Source of the DNA: VBDM01 sp963699535
GTDB taxonomy: Bacteria; Pseudomonadota; Gammaproteobacteria; Burkholderiales; SG8-39
DNA length: 64,000 nucleotides
NCBI GenBank assembly: GCA_963699535.1
Contig: CAVOUJ010000016.1
Span: 103,335-167,334 of the forward strand
Reading direction: 5' to 3'
Shown here piece by piece: positions 42,944 through 52,462 of the stretch. Below the pieces are notes generated by a model that worked only from the letters and a program-made list of their open reading frames with translations, made no database searches and was not told the DNA's origin. The position numbers were made by a program, and so were the translations under genes. Position 1 is the stretch's first letter; each line of letters begins with the position of its first letter.

Positions 42944-43570
42944 TCAGATCCAGTACGACGCGGTCGTCATGAGTTTCGCGGCCCAGCGCATTCCCTGTCC
43001 GACGGGCCGCGGCAACTCGCGCGCGCCGAGCGCCTCTGCCGTTCGCCGGTGTTCGGCCTCCTCCCGTTGCATGACTTCGATCACCGCGCGGGTCTTCGCG
43101 TCGCGCTCGCCGAGCCGCTCGAGGTGGCCCTGGAGGTGGTCCTCCACCTGACGCTCGGTCTCGGCGAGGAATCCCAGGTTCCAGCGGTCCCCGAGTTTGC
43201 CCGCGGCAAAACCGAGAGCGAGCGCCCCCGCATACCACAAGGGATTCAAGAGGCTGGTGCGGCCTCCCAGCTCGCGGATGCGCTGAGCGCTCCAGGCGAG
43301 ATGATCGACCTCCTCCGAGGCGGCCCGGCGGAGCGCCGCCTGGATCCCCGAGTCGCCTGAGGCGAGCGCCTGACCCTGGTAGAGGGCCTGCGCGCAGACT
43401 TCCCCGCAGTGGTTGACCCGCATCAGCGCCGCCGCGCGGCGGCGCAAGTCTTCGTCGAGCGGCTCATCCGCCACGGCATCGGCGGGGCTTGCGCGCCGCG
43501 ATTGCGGTTCCCCCGCCACGGTGCGCAGCGCCCGGTCGAATTCCGCGATCAAGCTATCGACTGGCGACAC
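42944..43570 (-). CDS. coq7: 2-polyprenyl-3-methyl-6-methoxy-1,4-benzoquinone monooxygenase (COQ7)
   Basis: 208 residues. Carboxylate-bridged diiron protein: RVNHCGEVCAQALYQGQ (Glu), EEVDHLAW (ExxH) and, in the second half, EDHLQGHL and REEAEHRRTA (ExxH) are present. It hydroxylates demethoxyubiquinone in ubiquinone synthesis and replaces UbiF in many betaproteobacteria. It ends in SYWI as usual. Directly upstream (right) lies the porin terminator. Confidence 0.93.
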   Translation of the reverse strand: MSPVDSLIAEFDRALRTVAGEPQSRRASPADAVADEPLDEDLRRRAAALMRVNHCGEVCAQALYQGQALASGDSGIQAALRRAASEEVDHLAWSAQRIRELGGRTSLLNPLWYAGALALGFAAGKLGDRWNLGFLAETERQVEDHLQGHLERLGERDAKTRAVIEVMQREEAEHRRTAEALGARELPRPVGQGMRWAAKLMTTASYWI

Positions 43571-43600
43571 GAAAAAAAACGGGCACCCGAAGGTGCCCGT
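43571..43600 (-). terminator. Intrinsic terminator of the porin gene
   Basis: Minus strand ACGGGCACC-TTCG-GGTGCCCGT followed by eight T. The stable TTCG tetraloop and T-run make it a strong terminator; it lies 37 bp after the porin stop, overlapping the first base region of coq7. Confidence 0.92.
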
Positions 43601-43637
43601 CCCTTACTCGAAAATTCCGAGCGATAGTCCGACTCGA

Positions 43638-44924
43638 TCAGAAGTTGTGGATCACGCCGGCGGCGATGACCGTCGGGTCGGCACCGGTCGACTGGTTCGC
43701 CGCGGCTGCCCGCGACGTCATGCTGGCGCCGAGGAAGTCGTGGTTGTACCTCTGCTCGTTGTCCATCTTGTTGTAGCTGATGTAGGCGTGCGTGCGCTTG
43801 GAGAAGATGTAGCGGAGGGCGGCCGTGATCTGGGTCGAGCTGGTCTTCGCGCACTGCTCTCCCGCCGGCGCACCATTCAGACCGCCGGCAGCAACCGCCG
43901 TTGATGGTCGCATCGCACCCGGATCCGGTAATGTCACCGACGCTGGCTACCCACAGGATCGGATGCCAGGGACCAAACATGTGATCCCAGCCGAACGCCA
44001 CGCCCTGCTGCGTGAAGTCGCAGTTCGTCGCGGTCGTATTGCAGTTCGCGGGAAGCCCCTGCGCGGTCCCGCCAGCATTGGTCGGGCCGCCGGCCGTGCT
44101 CTTGTTGGTGATCAACATCGCCGAGATCTGGCCGGCCGGCATGTACTTGAAGGCCGCGCGGAGCTTGAGGGCCTCATTCTTGCCCTGAGGCGGTTCGCGC
44201 CGGCCACCTGGTTCGGCGTGTTGCCCTTGTCCACTCCGTAGTCTGCGCCCCAGGCAAACGGACCGTGCGTGCCTTGCAGCGTCAAGCCGAACGCCTGGGC
44301 GTCCACGTTGGTGCCTTGCGGCTGCGCTTCGGCGCGGCTCGGCGAATAGCTGGCGACGAAGTTGAACCCGGCCCAGGTCGGCGAGGTGTACTGCATCGTG
44401 TTGCTTACCCGCGTCACGCCCACGCCCATGCCTCGGCCGAACGTGCCCGTGCAGACCTGGCAGCCGATATTCAGCCAATTGGCCCCGACCTGCTCGATCG
44501 TGCCGTTGGTCCAGTACACGTTGCTGCGACCCCACGTGACGAGACCCATGCTGCCCGACAGACCGACGTGGCCGATACGCGAGCCCCAGACGCCGCTGCT
44601 CGAGTTCGCTTGTCCCCCCTGGCCCGTGGTGCTGCCGTTGTCGACGTTGACGCCCGTCTCGATCAGGAACTCGGCGCGAACGCCGCCGCCCAGATCTTCC
44701 GTGCCGCGAAAGCCGACGCGCGATCCGTTGTCAAAAACCCGCGAGCGCTTGGCGTAATCGTTGGCCGGGACCGAGTTACCGGCCGCAGTCAGATCCGTGG
44801 AGCCCTTCGCCTCGTAGGTGTCCACGCCCAAGGTTAAACGTCCGTAGATCGAATAGTTCTGAGCCAATGCAGTGGCAGGAGCAAGGGCTCCGGCGACCGC
44901 GAGTGCCATCAGTTTCTTGTTCAT
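43638..44924 (-). CDS. Gram-negative porin (Burkholderiales type), two frameshifts
   Basis: Starts at ATG 44922-44924 after GAGGAG. Signal peptide MNKKLMALAVAGALAPATA with cleavage near ALAQ, then NYSIYGRLTLGVDTYE, the standard start of trimeric general porins; FRGTEDLGGGVRAEFLIETG and GLVTWGRSN follow, and the C-terminus is VIHNF with the terminal Phe. Frame breaks near 44188-44192 (one base missing) and near 43895 (one base extra) cancel out and give 428 residues. Its own promoter and terminator frame it as a single-gene unit. It would be an abundant diffusion channel. Confidence 0.85.
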
Positions 44925-45001
44925 CGAAAGATTCTCCTCTTTGATTGACCACAAGACGGCATGCCGCACCGCCCGCTCCACCCTCGTTTGAGGATGTTGC
45001 A

Positions 45002-45030
45002 ATTCTGCCAACCCGATATGGTTATCTCAA
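45002..45030 (-). promoter_or_regulatory. Sigma-70-type promoter of the porin gene
   Basis: Minus strand TTGAGA (45025-45030), 17-bp spacer, CAGAAT (45002-45007). It leaves a leader of about 75 bases before the porin ATG. Confidence 0.55.
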
Positions 45031-45067
45031 GACATAACGTGATTTTTTTTGCAGCCTTCGAGGACAT

Positions 45068-45087
45068 CTGTTGTACTTCTACAACAA
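45068..45087. repeat. Perfect inverted repeat between trpC and the porin promoter
   Basis: GTTGTA-CTTC-TACAAC (45070-45085), extendable by one pair. No T-run follows on either strand, so it is either a weak transcription-end hairpin of the trp operon or an operator for the porin gene. Confidence 0.4.
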
Positions 45088-45114
45088 GTCATTTATTACC
45101 TAGGTGTTGCAAAA

Positions 45115-45909
45115 TCAATAGCTTACGAAAATTCGGTCCAATTCGATCCCTGGGTCTGGTGCACGCATCAAGGCTTCCCCCACGAGAAAAGCCTCAACTC
45201 CCGCCTGTCTTAAAAGCTTCACGTGATCTGAATTCAGGATTCCGCTCTCTGTTACTAGAAGACGGCCGGCGGGAATCCGGGGTAGGAGCCGGAGGGTGGT
45301 CTCCAACGAAGTCTCGAAAGTGCGCAGGTTCCTGTTGTTGACGCCGATGAGCGGGGTCGCCAAACCGAGCGCGACATCGAGCTCGTCGCGGTCGTGCACT
45401 TCCACCAGCACAGCCATGCCAAGGCCCGCGGCGAGGGCCTCCAGCTCGCCCATCTGCGAAGGCGAAAGGGCCGCCACGATCAACAGGATGCAGTCCGCGC
45501 CGGAGCTGCGAGCCTCGTAGACCTGGTACGCATCGATCACGAAGTCCTTGCGCAGCGCAGGCAAGCCGCTGGCCGCGCGGGCGGCGGACAGATGCTCTGT
45601 GCAGCCCTGAAAGAAGGTCTCGTCGGTGAGGACCGACAGGCAAGCGGCGCCGTGGCGCGCATAGGACCGGGCGATTGCGGCCGGATCGAAGGGCTCGCGC
45701 AGCACCCCTTTGCTGGGGCTCGCTTTCTTGATCTCGGCAATCACTGCCGGCTTCCCGGCCGCGATTTTTGCGCGCAAGGCGCCGACGAAATCGCGGGGCT
45801 TTTCGGCGGCTTCCGCCAGGCTGCGCAGGGCGGCCAGGCTCAGGGTCTTCTTCGCTTTTTCGATTTCCCCGGCCTTGACGGCGAGGATCCTTTGCAGGAT
45901 GTCAGCCAC
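45115..45909 (-). CDS. trpC: Indole-3-glycerol phosphate synthase
   Basis: 264 residues, normal for a monofunctional TrpC. Catalytic and phosphate-binding motifs are present: EIKKASPSKGVL (Lys), KDFVIDAYQV, IGVNNRNLRTFE and LVTESGI. It closes the indole ring in tryptophan synthesis. Its ATG lies 8 bp inside the 3' end of trpD. Last gene of trpEGDC. Confidence 0.95.
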   Translation of the reverse strand: MADILQRILAVKAGEIEKAKKTLSLAALRSLAEAAEKPRDFVGALRAKIAAGKPAVIAEIKKASPSKGVLREPFDPAAIARSYARHGAACLSVLTDETFFQGCTEHLSAARAASGLPALRKDFVIDAYQVYEARSSGADCILLIVAALSPSQMGELEALAAGLGMAVLVEVHDRDELDVALGLATPLIGVNNRNLRTFETSLETTLRLLPRIPAGRLLVTESGILNSDHVKLLRQAGVEAFLVGEALMRAPDPGIELDRIFVSY

Positions 45910-46938
45910 GCGCGAGCCGCTGGGTCAGTCCGACGAAAGCGTCGAGCTTGGCGCGCGCCGCGCCGCTCTTCAGGATTTCGAAGGCCGTTTTCACGCCCTC
46001 CTCGAAGCTGCCCGCCTTGCCGGCGACGTAGATCGCGGCGCCGGCGTTGAGGGCCACGACGTCGCGCGCGGCCCCCGCCTTGTTTTCGAGAGCGGCGAGG
46101 ATTCTCTGGCGCGATTCCTCCACGCGTCGCCACGCGCAGCGCGGCGGGATCGTGCAAGGGCACGCCGACATTTCTCCGGATGAAAGGAGTACTCGCTGAT
46201 CTTGCCCTCCTTCAGCTCCCCGATCATGGTCTGCCCGCTCACCGAGATCTCGTCCATGCCCTCCAGGCCGTAGACCGTCATCGCGTGGCGCGAGCCGAGG
46301 CGCTGCAGGACCCGGATCTGGATCCCGACAAGGTCGGGATGGAATACGCCCATCAGCTGGGTCGGCGCGCCGGCCGGGTTGGTGAGCGGGCCGAGGATAT
46401 TGAAAATGGTGCGCACGCCCAACTCCCGCCTCACGGGAGCCGCGTGCTTCATCGCCAGGTGGTGGGCCGGCGCGAACATGAAGCCGATGCCGGTCTCGTC
46501 GATGCAGCGGCCGACCTCGTCGGGCTTGAGGTTGATGTTCGCACCCAGCGCCTCGAGCACGTCGGCGCTGCCCGACTGCGAGGACACGGCGCGGTTGCCG
46601 TGCTTGGCGACGCGCGCTCCCGCCGCCGCGCAGACGAACATCGCCGCCGTGGAGATGTTGAAGCTGTGCGCGCCGTCGCCGCCGGTACCGACGATGTCGA
46701 CGAGGTTTTCCGGGTCCTTGACCTTCACCTGCGTCGCGAGCTCGCGCATCACCAGCGCCGCGGCGGTGATCTCGCCGATCGTTTCCTTCTTCACCCGCAG
46801 CCCGATGATGATCGCCGCGATCATGACGGGGGACATCTGCCCGCTCATGATCTGGCGCATCAGGTCGAGCATCTCGTCGTGGAATATCTCGCGGTGCTCG
46901 ATGGTCCGCGTCAATGCCTCTTGGGCCGTGATGCTCAT
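45902..46938 (-). CDS. trpD: Anthranilate phosphoribosyltransferase, two frameshifts
   Basis: The PRPP site GTGGDGAHSFNISTAA, KHGNRAVSSQSGSADVLEAL and IFNILGPLTNPAG are diagnostic. An extra base near 46169-46171 and another near 46120-46126 shift the frame; removing both joins ISEYSFHPEK to VGVPLHDPAALRVAT and VEESRQRILAALEN and gives 344 residues, the family norm. It transfers phosphoribose to anthranilate. Because the gene is flanked by intact trpG and trpC and both halves are well conserved, sequence error is the better explanation. ATGA overlap with trpG. Confidence 0.88.
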
Positions 46939-47513
46939 GCCGCCGCCTCCGCCATCTTCAGGAAATTTCTTAGGAGCGTGTGCCCGTGCTCGGTCAGGAA
47001 GGACTCAGGGTGGAACTGCACTCCCTCCACCGCGAATTCACGATGGCGCACGCCCATGATCTCAGCGTCCTCCGACTGCGCCGTCACTTCGAGGCAATCG
47101 GGCAGTGTCTCGCGGCGAATCGCGAGCGAATGGTAGCGGGTCGCCGTGAAAGGGCTCGGCAGCCCGCGAAACACGCCGAGTCCCGTATGGCTTATCGTCG
47201 AAGTCTTTCCATGAACGATCCTGCCCGCGCGCACGATTTCTCCCCCGAACGCCTGGCCGATCGCCTGGTGGCCCAGGCACACGCCCAGGATGGGAATCCT
47301 GCCCGAGAATTCGCGCACGGCCGCAAGCGAAACTCCCGCTTCATTGGGCGTGCACGGACCCGGGGAAATGACGATGCCCCCGGGCTTCATGGCGGCGATG
47401 TCCTCGCAGGAGATCTCGTCGTTTCGGAACACCCTGACCTCCGCGCCCAGCTCGCCGAGATACTGCACCAGATTCCACGTGAAGGAATCGTAGTTGTCGA
47501 TCATCAGCAGCAC
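46935..47513 (-). CDS. trpG: Anthranilate synthase component II (glutamine amidotransferase)
   Basis: 192 residues from GTG 47511-47513 (VLLMIDNYDSFTWNLVQYLG), one base after the trpE stop. Class I amidotransferase triad: Cys in GVCLGHQAIGQ, His and Glu in GVQFHPES. It supplies ammonia to TrpE; the same protein often serves PabA function. A longer in-frame extension lies within trpE and was rejected. Confidence 0.94.
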   Translation of the reverse strand: MLLMIDNYDSFTWNLVQYLGELGAEVRVFRNDEISCEDIAAMKPGGIVISPGPCTPNEAGVSLAAVREFSGRIPILGVCLGHQAIGQAFGGEIVRAGRIVHGKTSTISHTGLGVFRGLPSPFTATRYHSLAIRRETLPDCLEVTAQSEDAEIMGVRHREFAVEGVQFHPESFLTEHGHTLLRNFLKMAEAAA

Positions 47514-47514
47514 C

Positions 47515-49021
47515 TTACACCTCCCCGCCCAGGCCGTCCTGCACCTGCTCGGCCGCGCGCAGGACCGCGCGGGCCTTGGCTTCGGTCTCGCGCCATTCGT
47601 TCTCGGGGACGGAGTCCGCGACGATGCCCGCAGCCGCCTGAACGTAGAGCACACCGTCCTTGACGATACCGGTGCGAATCGCGATCGCAAGGTCCATCGC
47701 GCCGCTGAAACTCAGGTAGCCGCACGCGCCCCCGTAGATGCCGCGCTTGACCGGTTCGAGCTCGTCGATGATTTCCATGGCCCGCACCTTGGGCGCGCCG
47801 GTGAGCGTCCCCGCAGGGAAGGTAGCGCGCAGCACGTCCAGGCTGGTCACTCCGGGACGCAGTACGCCTTCGACGTTGGAGACGATGTGCTGGACGTGGG
47901 AGTACTTCTCGACCACCATTTGCTCGGTCACTCTCACGCTGCCGATCTCGGCGATGCGGCCGATGTCGTTGCGGGCGAGATCGATGAGCATCACGTGCTC
48001 GGCGCGCTCCTTGGGATCGCCGAGCAATTCCCGGGCGAGCGCTTCGTCCTCGTCCGGCGTCGCGCCGCGGGGCTTCGTCCCTGCGATCGGTCGAACCGTG
48101 ACGACCTGGCGTTCCACGCCGCTCTGCAAACGCGCCTCCTGGCGCACCAGAATCTCGGGCGACGCGCCGACGATGTGGAAGTCACCGAAGTCGTAGAAGT
48201 ACATGTAGGGCGAGGGGTTGATCGAACGCAGGGCGCGGTAGAGCGAGAGCGGCGCATCGTGAAAGGGCAGCTCGATCCGCTGTCCGATCTGCACCTGCAT
48301 CACGTCTCCGGCCAGAACGTAGTCCTTCGCTTTCGCCACCGCCGCGAGGTAATCGCCCTTGGCGAACTTGCGCGAGGCCCCGGTCCGCCGCTGCGGGTGT
48401 ACGTCCGGCGGGCTGACGGACTGGCGCAGCCGGGCGCGCAATTCCCCCAATCGGCCCTGCGCGCGGCCGTAGGCATTCTCGGCACTCGGATCGGCATAGA
48501 CGATGAGATAGAGCTTGCCGGAAAGGTTGTCGATCACGGCAAGTTCTTCCGTCAGCAGGAGCAGGATATCGGGCACGTCGATGCCGCCGGGCTTTTCCAC
48601 CGACGCGAGTCTTCTTTCGATGACCCGCACGGTGTCGTAGCCGAAGTAACCGACCAGCCCCCCGCACAGCCGCGGCAACCCGGGAGGAACGAGAGCGCGA
48701 ACGCGGCGGCCATAGGAGTCCACGAAGGCGAGCGGATCGCCGGCGTCGCGCTCGACCTCGCGCCCGTCCACGGTGACCGTGGTCTCGCATCTTCCGCGAG
48801 CGATGCGCGTAGCGAGCCGCGTACGCGCGGCCAAGCCCACGAAAGAGTATCGGCCGAAGCGCTCCCCCCCTACGACCGATTCGAGCAAGAACGTGTTCGG
48901 CGTGTTGGCGAGCTTGAGATAGATCGACAGCGGCGTGTCGAGATCGGCGAAGGTCTCGGCGACGAGGGGAATGCGGTTGAAACCCTGAGCGGCGAGCCGC
49001 TCGAAATTCTGCTTCAGTCAT
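47515..49021 (-). CDS. trpE: Anthranilate synthase component I, one frameshift near the start
   Basis: Chorismate-binding motifs are intact: PIAGTKPRGATPDEDEAL, HVMLIDLARNDIGR and LSFSGAMDLAIAIRTG. The ATG 49019-49021 with GGAG reads MTEAEF and then goes out of frame: the AAA run at 49004-49006 has one base too many. With it removed the protein continues ERLAAQGFNRIPLVAETFAD and is 501 residues. Starting instead inside the body would lose the feedback-inhibition region (LLESVVGGERFGRYSF). First structural gene after the trp leader. Confidence 0.9.
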
Positions 49022-49057
49022 GACTGCTCCACGAAAACATTCTGAGGTACTGCGGGT

Positions 49058-49079
49058 GCGCGCCCGTTTGCAGGCGCGC
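49058..49079 (-). promoter_or_regulatory. GC-rich hairpin in the trp leader (possible attenuator)
   Basis: Minus strand GCGCGCC (49073-49079) and GGCGCGC (49058-49064) form a 7-bp stem between the leader peptide and trpE. An alternative CGGG-CGCGCA-CCCG pairing overlaps it, and a third hairpin (AGCTG-CGC with GCG-CAGCT) can form within the leader-peptide codons. Only a four-T run follows, about 20 bases later, so termination efficiency is uncertain. Confidence 0.5.
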
Positions 49080-49092
49080 GCGGACTACGGGT

Positions 49093-49128
49093 CTAGCTGC
49101 GCCACCAGCGCCAGCTGCGCCACTGCAT
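49093..49128 (-). CDS. trpL: trp operon leader peptide
   Basis: ATG 49126-49128 to TAG 49093-49095 encodes MQWRSWRWWRS, with four tryptophans in eleven residues. It lies 72 bp upstream of trpE on the same strand, between the predicted trp promoter and a set of mutually exclusive hairpins. GAGAAG before the ATG can serve as ribosome-binding site. Trp-rich leaders regulate trp operons by ribosome-mediated attenuation in other proteobacteria; the peptide itself has no other known role. Confidence 0.82.
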   Translation of the reverse strand: MQWRSWRWWRS

Positions 49129-49188
49129 CCGCTTCTCAGAGTTTTCGCGGGGCACGACTGAATTTTCGCGACTCGTTGGGGTGCTGCT

Positions 49189-49218
49189 AATGTACAACGG
49201 CAGGCCGCAGCCTGTCCA
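49189..49218 (-). promoter_or_regulatory. Putative trp operon promoter with internal palindrome
   Basis: Minus strand TGGACA (49213-49218), 18-bp spacer, TACATT (49189-49194). The spacer and -35 edge contain CAGGC-CGCA-GCCTG (49201-49214), a perfect inverted repeat that would suit a repressor or activator. It does not resemble the Escherichia coli TrpR operator. Confidence 0.5.
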
Positions 49219-49304
49219 ATAACGCGCCCGGAATCCTATCAGGCCACGCGTGATCCGCCCGGCAGCGCATGAAATGGGCTTCGGCTAGACTCGTCCGGGG
49301 AACG

Positions 49305-51561
49305 ATGAAATCGTCGAAATACACAACCCGCTCTCAGGAAAATATCGCCTCCGGAGGTGAACCGGTCGGGCGCATGCTCGAGCGCGCCCGCGCGTACGAG
49401 CTTGCGGGAAACATCGTCGAGGCGGAAAGCGTCTATCGCCAAGTGCTCGCGGTGACGCCAGAGAATGATGTCGCTCAGCATGGTCTCGGCCTGATTGCCC
49501 ACCGGCAAGGCAAGTTGAACCTGGCAGTGAAACTGATCGGTAAGGCAGCAGTCGTGAATCCCGCGCAGCCCAGGTACCGCACCGATCTTGGGTTGCTCCT
49601 GATCAAGCAAGGCAAACTGACAGAGGCGGTGCCGCACTTCGAAGCCGCTGCAGCTCTCGATCCGGGCAATGTCGCCGCGCACTGCGATCTGGCTCTCGCG
49701 CTTCGCTCGCAGAATAGATTCGAAGAGGCAGCAGCCTGCTGCCGCCGCGCGTTGGCGCTGGATCCGGAAAACCGCGAGGCGCACAACACTCTGGGGCTCG
49801 CGCTGCAAGCGCTGGGTCGCATCGAGGAAGCGGCCGGGTCGTTCCGCAGAGCGATCGCATCGGATCCTGGCTTCGCCGAGGCGCACAACAACCTCGGCTC
49901 TGTTCTCAGCGCCCGCGGCGAGCCGCTGCAGGCGTCGGAGTGTTTCCGGCGCGCTATTGAACTGCAGCCCGATTTCATCGGAGCGCGCAACAACCTCGGC
50001 AATTCGCTCCGCGCCGAAGGCAAATCGGATCAGGCGATCGCGTGTTTCCAGGAGGCGCTCGCCCTGAGCCCGGAGAATCCACTGACGCTGAACAACCTGG
50101 GAATCGCGTACCGGGCAAAAGGCATGATCGAACAGGCGCGCGCTTCATTCAAGAGAGCGCTCGCTATCCAGCCCGACTCCCCTCTCACCCACCACAACCT
50201 CGGCCTGACCTACATGGCGTCGGGCGAGCCGCAAGTCGCCCTCGAATGTCTCCGCGCAGCCCTCAGATTGAATCCCGACTACGCAGCAGCGCGCAGCAGC
50301 CTGCTGTTTTGCATGAACTATGTAGCGTCGGCGGGATTGGAATCCATCTATTCCCAGCACGTCTCGTTCGGCAAGAGATTCGAGGAACCGCTGAAACGCG
50401 CCTGGCGGCCACACACGAATCTTGCGGAGCCGACGCGCAGGCTCCGCGTCGGCTACGTCTCCGGCGATTTTCGGGAACACGCGATGGCACCGAGCATCGA
50501 AGCGGTCCTGGCACGACACGACAGAAACGAATTCGAGATCTATTGCTACCCGACCAATCATCTACAGGATGAAGTGACCGGGCGCATGAGGGCTTGCGTG
50601 GACCATTGGTACGAGCTGGCCGACCTGGACGACGACCGCGCTGCCGAGCGGATTCGCGCCGATCGAATCGACATTCTAGTCGACCTCTCGGGTCACACTG
50701 CCGATAACCGTCTGCTGGTATTCGCGCGCAAACCCGCGCCGGTGCAGGTGAGCTGGCTCGGATACATGATGACCACCGGCCTGTCGGCCATCGACTACCG
50801 AATATCGGACGGCTGCGCGGATCCTCCCGGCACGACGGAGACGCTGCACACCGAGACCTTGTGGCGTCTTCCCTCGGTGACCGTCTTCCAGCCTCCAGAG
50901 AACAGTCCACCTGTCGGTTCCCTTCCCCTGTCGACGGTCGGGCAATTCACGTTTGGCTGCCTCAACAACCCGGCCAAGCTGGGGTCGGACGTTGTCGAGA
51001 CCTGGGCGCGCATCCTCACGGCTCTCCCCGACTCGCGGCTCCTCCTTGGCAACGCCGGCGATCCGGCGATCCGGAACCGCCTCGTTCGGGCGTTTGCCGA
51101 GCACGGGGTCAGCGAATCGCGTTTGGGGTTCCAACCCAAGCTCCCACTGGCGGAGTATCTGCGCCTTCACCACCGGATCGACCTCGGTCTCGACCCGTTC
51201 CCCTACAACGGCGGCGCGACCAGCTGCTACTCGTTGTGGATGGGGGTGCCCTTTGTCGCACTTCTCGGGAGATCGCTACATGGCTCGCATGGGCGTGAGC
51301 CTCCTCACCAACGTGGGACTCGGGAGCCTGGTTGCCGAAAAGCCGGACGAGTACGTGGCGCTCGCCTGCAAACTCGCCGCCGATCCGATAAATCTCGCGG
51401 CCATCCGGGCCTCCTTGCGCGAGCGAATGGCGAATTCGATCGCCGACGGCGCCCGGTTCACGCGCAACCTGGAATCCGCGTACCGGGAAATGTGGCGGCG
51501 CTGGTGCCGCAAGGTGTCGATCTCATCTGGCATGGGCTTCGGCGATCAGCCGATAAGTTAG
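49305..51561 (+). CDS. TPR/OGT-like (GT41) glycosyltransferase, one frameshift
   Basis: N-terminal two fifths: about eight TPRs (residues 20-330; repeated AEAHNNLGSVLSARGEPLQA type units). C-terminal part: Glyco_transf_41 blocks RRLRVGYVSGDFREHAMA, ILVDLSGHTADNRLLVFARK, PVQVSWLGYM and LDPFPYNGGATSCYSLWMG, as in O-GlcNAc transferase and SPINDLY. A spare base near 51261 shifts the frame; without it the chain reads GDRYMARMGVSLLTNVGLGS and ends after 751 residues. Relatives put GlcNAc or other sugars on Ser/Thr of proteins such as flagellin or adhesins. ATG 49305 has a GGGGA signal; an ATG at 49269 lacks one. Confidence 0.82.
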
Positions 51562-51637
51562 AGCCGTTTGCCTGAATTCACGGCGACAAGATGGGACTCC
51601 GCTCGTTCGGCGCCTGTCCCTCCTAAGAGAGCCGGAC

Positions 51638-52315
51638 TCAATCAGTCCACTTATCCAGGTACTTGCGGTAGTTCTCGGTCCAACGCTTGGTACCAAATTG
51701 TCCGCCGCTTTGATGAGTCAGGCTGATGGCCCAGGTTCCCAGGCGCAGGCCCTTTTCACGCGCGGTCCTGCAGAAATCCATGTCGTAGAAATCAAAGTCG
51801 AAGCGGGGATCGAAAAGCACGTCCTTTCCGATGAGGGTCGATCTCCGGGCGGCTATCAAGACCCCGTCGAGCAGCTCACACGGCGCCGGCACCGGACCGA
51901 AAATGCTGAGATCTCCGAAGGGGTGACTGCCGTGACCGACGCGCCCGCTCAGGTTGTGCTTTTCATCCCATGTCCTTCGTTCATCGACAAAGCACCAGGA
52001 CGGCTGACGCGGCAGCCGCCGCCGGTTGCCCGCGACGCCGATGACGTCATACTGCGCCAATCCTTCGATCACCCGATCCACCAGGAAGGAGTCGTCGATC
52101 CACACGTCGTCGTGGACAAGAACCACGAAGTCGTTCTCGGAATTCCACCGGATCTTCCTGTTGTAGATTTCGGGCAGGCCAGTTCTGTTTTCAAACACCA
52201 CGTCCTGCCTCAGCCTCCCGTCGCCTGCCAGCCGCCTAAGCGAAATACCGAGAGCCGAATCATTCCGGAATCGGGTTGCCGACAACTGGGTGGCGCTCAC
52301 GATATCTATCACCAT
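51638..52315 (-). CDS. Glycosyltransferase with HDDV motif (Glyco_tranf_2_5-like)
   Basis: 225 residues from ATG 52313-52315. FVVLVHDDVWIDDSFLVDRV carries the DD metal site, IGVAGNRR and GPVPAPCELLDGVLIAARRS follow, and the C-terminus has FDFYDMDFCRTAREKGLRLG, the catalytic part of this GT2-related group. Such proteins extend O-linked glycans. It converges with the OGT-like gene, 76 bp between stops, and the pair may build a protein glycan (inference). It starts 147 bp downstream of the GlcD-like stop on the same strand. Confidence 0.75.
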   Translation of the reverse strand: MVIDIVSATQLSATRFRNDSALGISLRRLAGDGRLRQDVVFENRTGLPEIYNRKIRWNSENDFVVLVHDDVWIDDSFLVDRVIEGLAQYDVIGVAGNRRRLPRQPSWCFVDERRTWDEKHNLSGRVGHGSHPFGDLSIFGPVPAPCELLDGVLIAARRSTLIGKDVLFDPRFDFDFYDMDFCRTAREKGLRLGTWAISLTHQSGGQFGTKRWTENYRKYLDKWTD

Positions 52316-52462
52316 CTCTCGGACTTCCTCAAAGCCGATCAACGTCGAAGCTGGCAAGCGCGGTCTCGAAATACTCCTTGGCCTGAGCCAGCCTGTACAT
52401 CGCTCTTATTTGGGATGGTCCCAAAGCACGAGTCGGGAGGTCGCCCCCTTCTCGGGTGCGTG

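Noticed and set aside
47494..49023. 509-codon plus-strand ORF
   Set aside because: Antisense to trpE, which has all family motifs.
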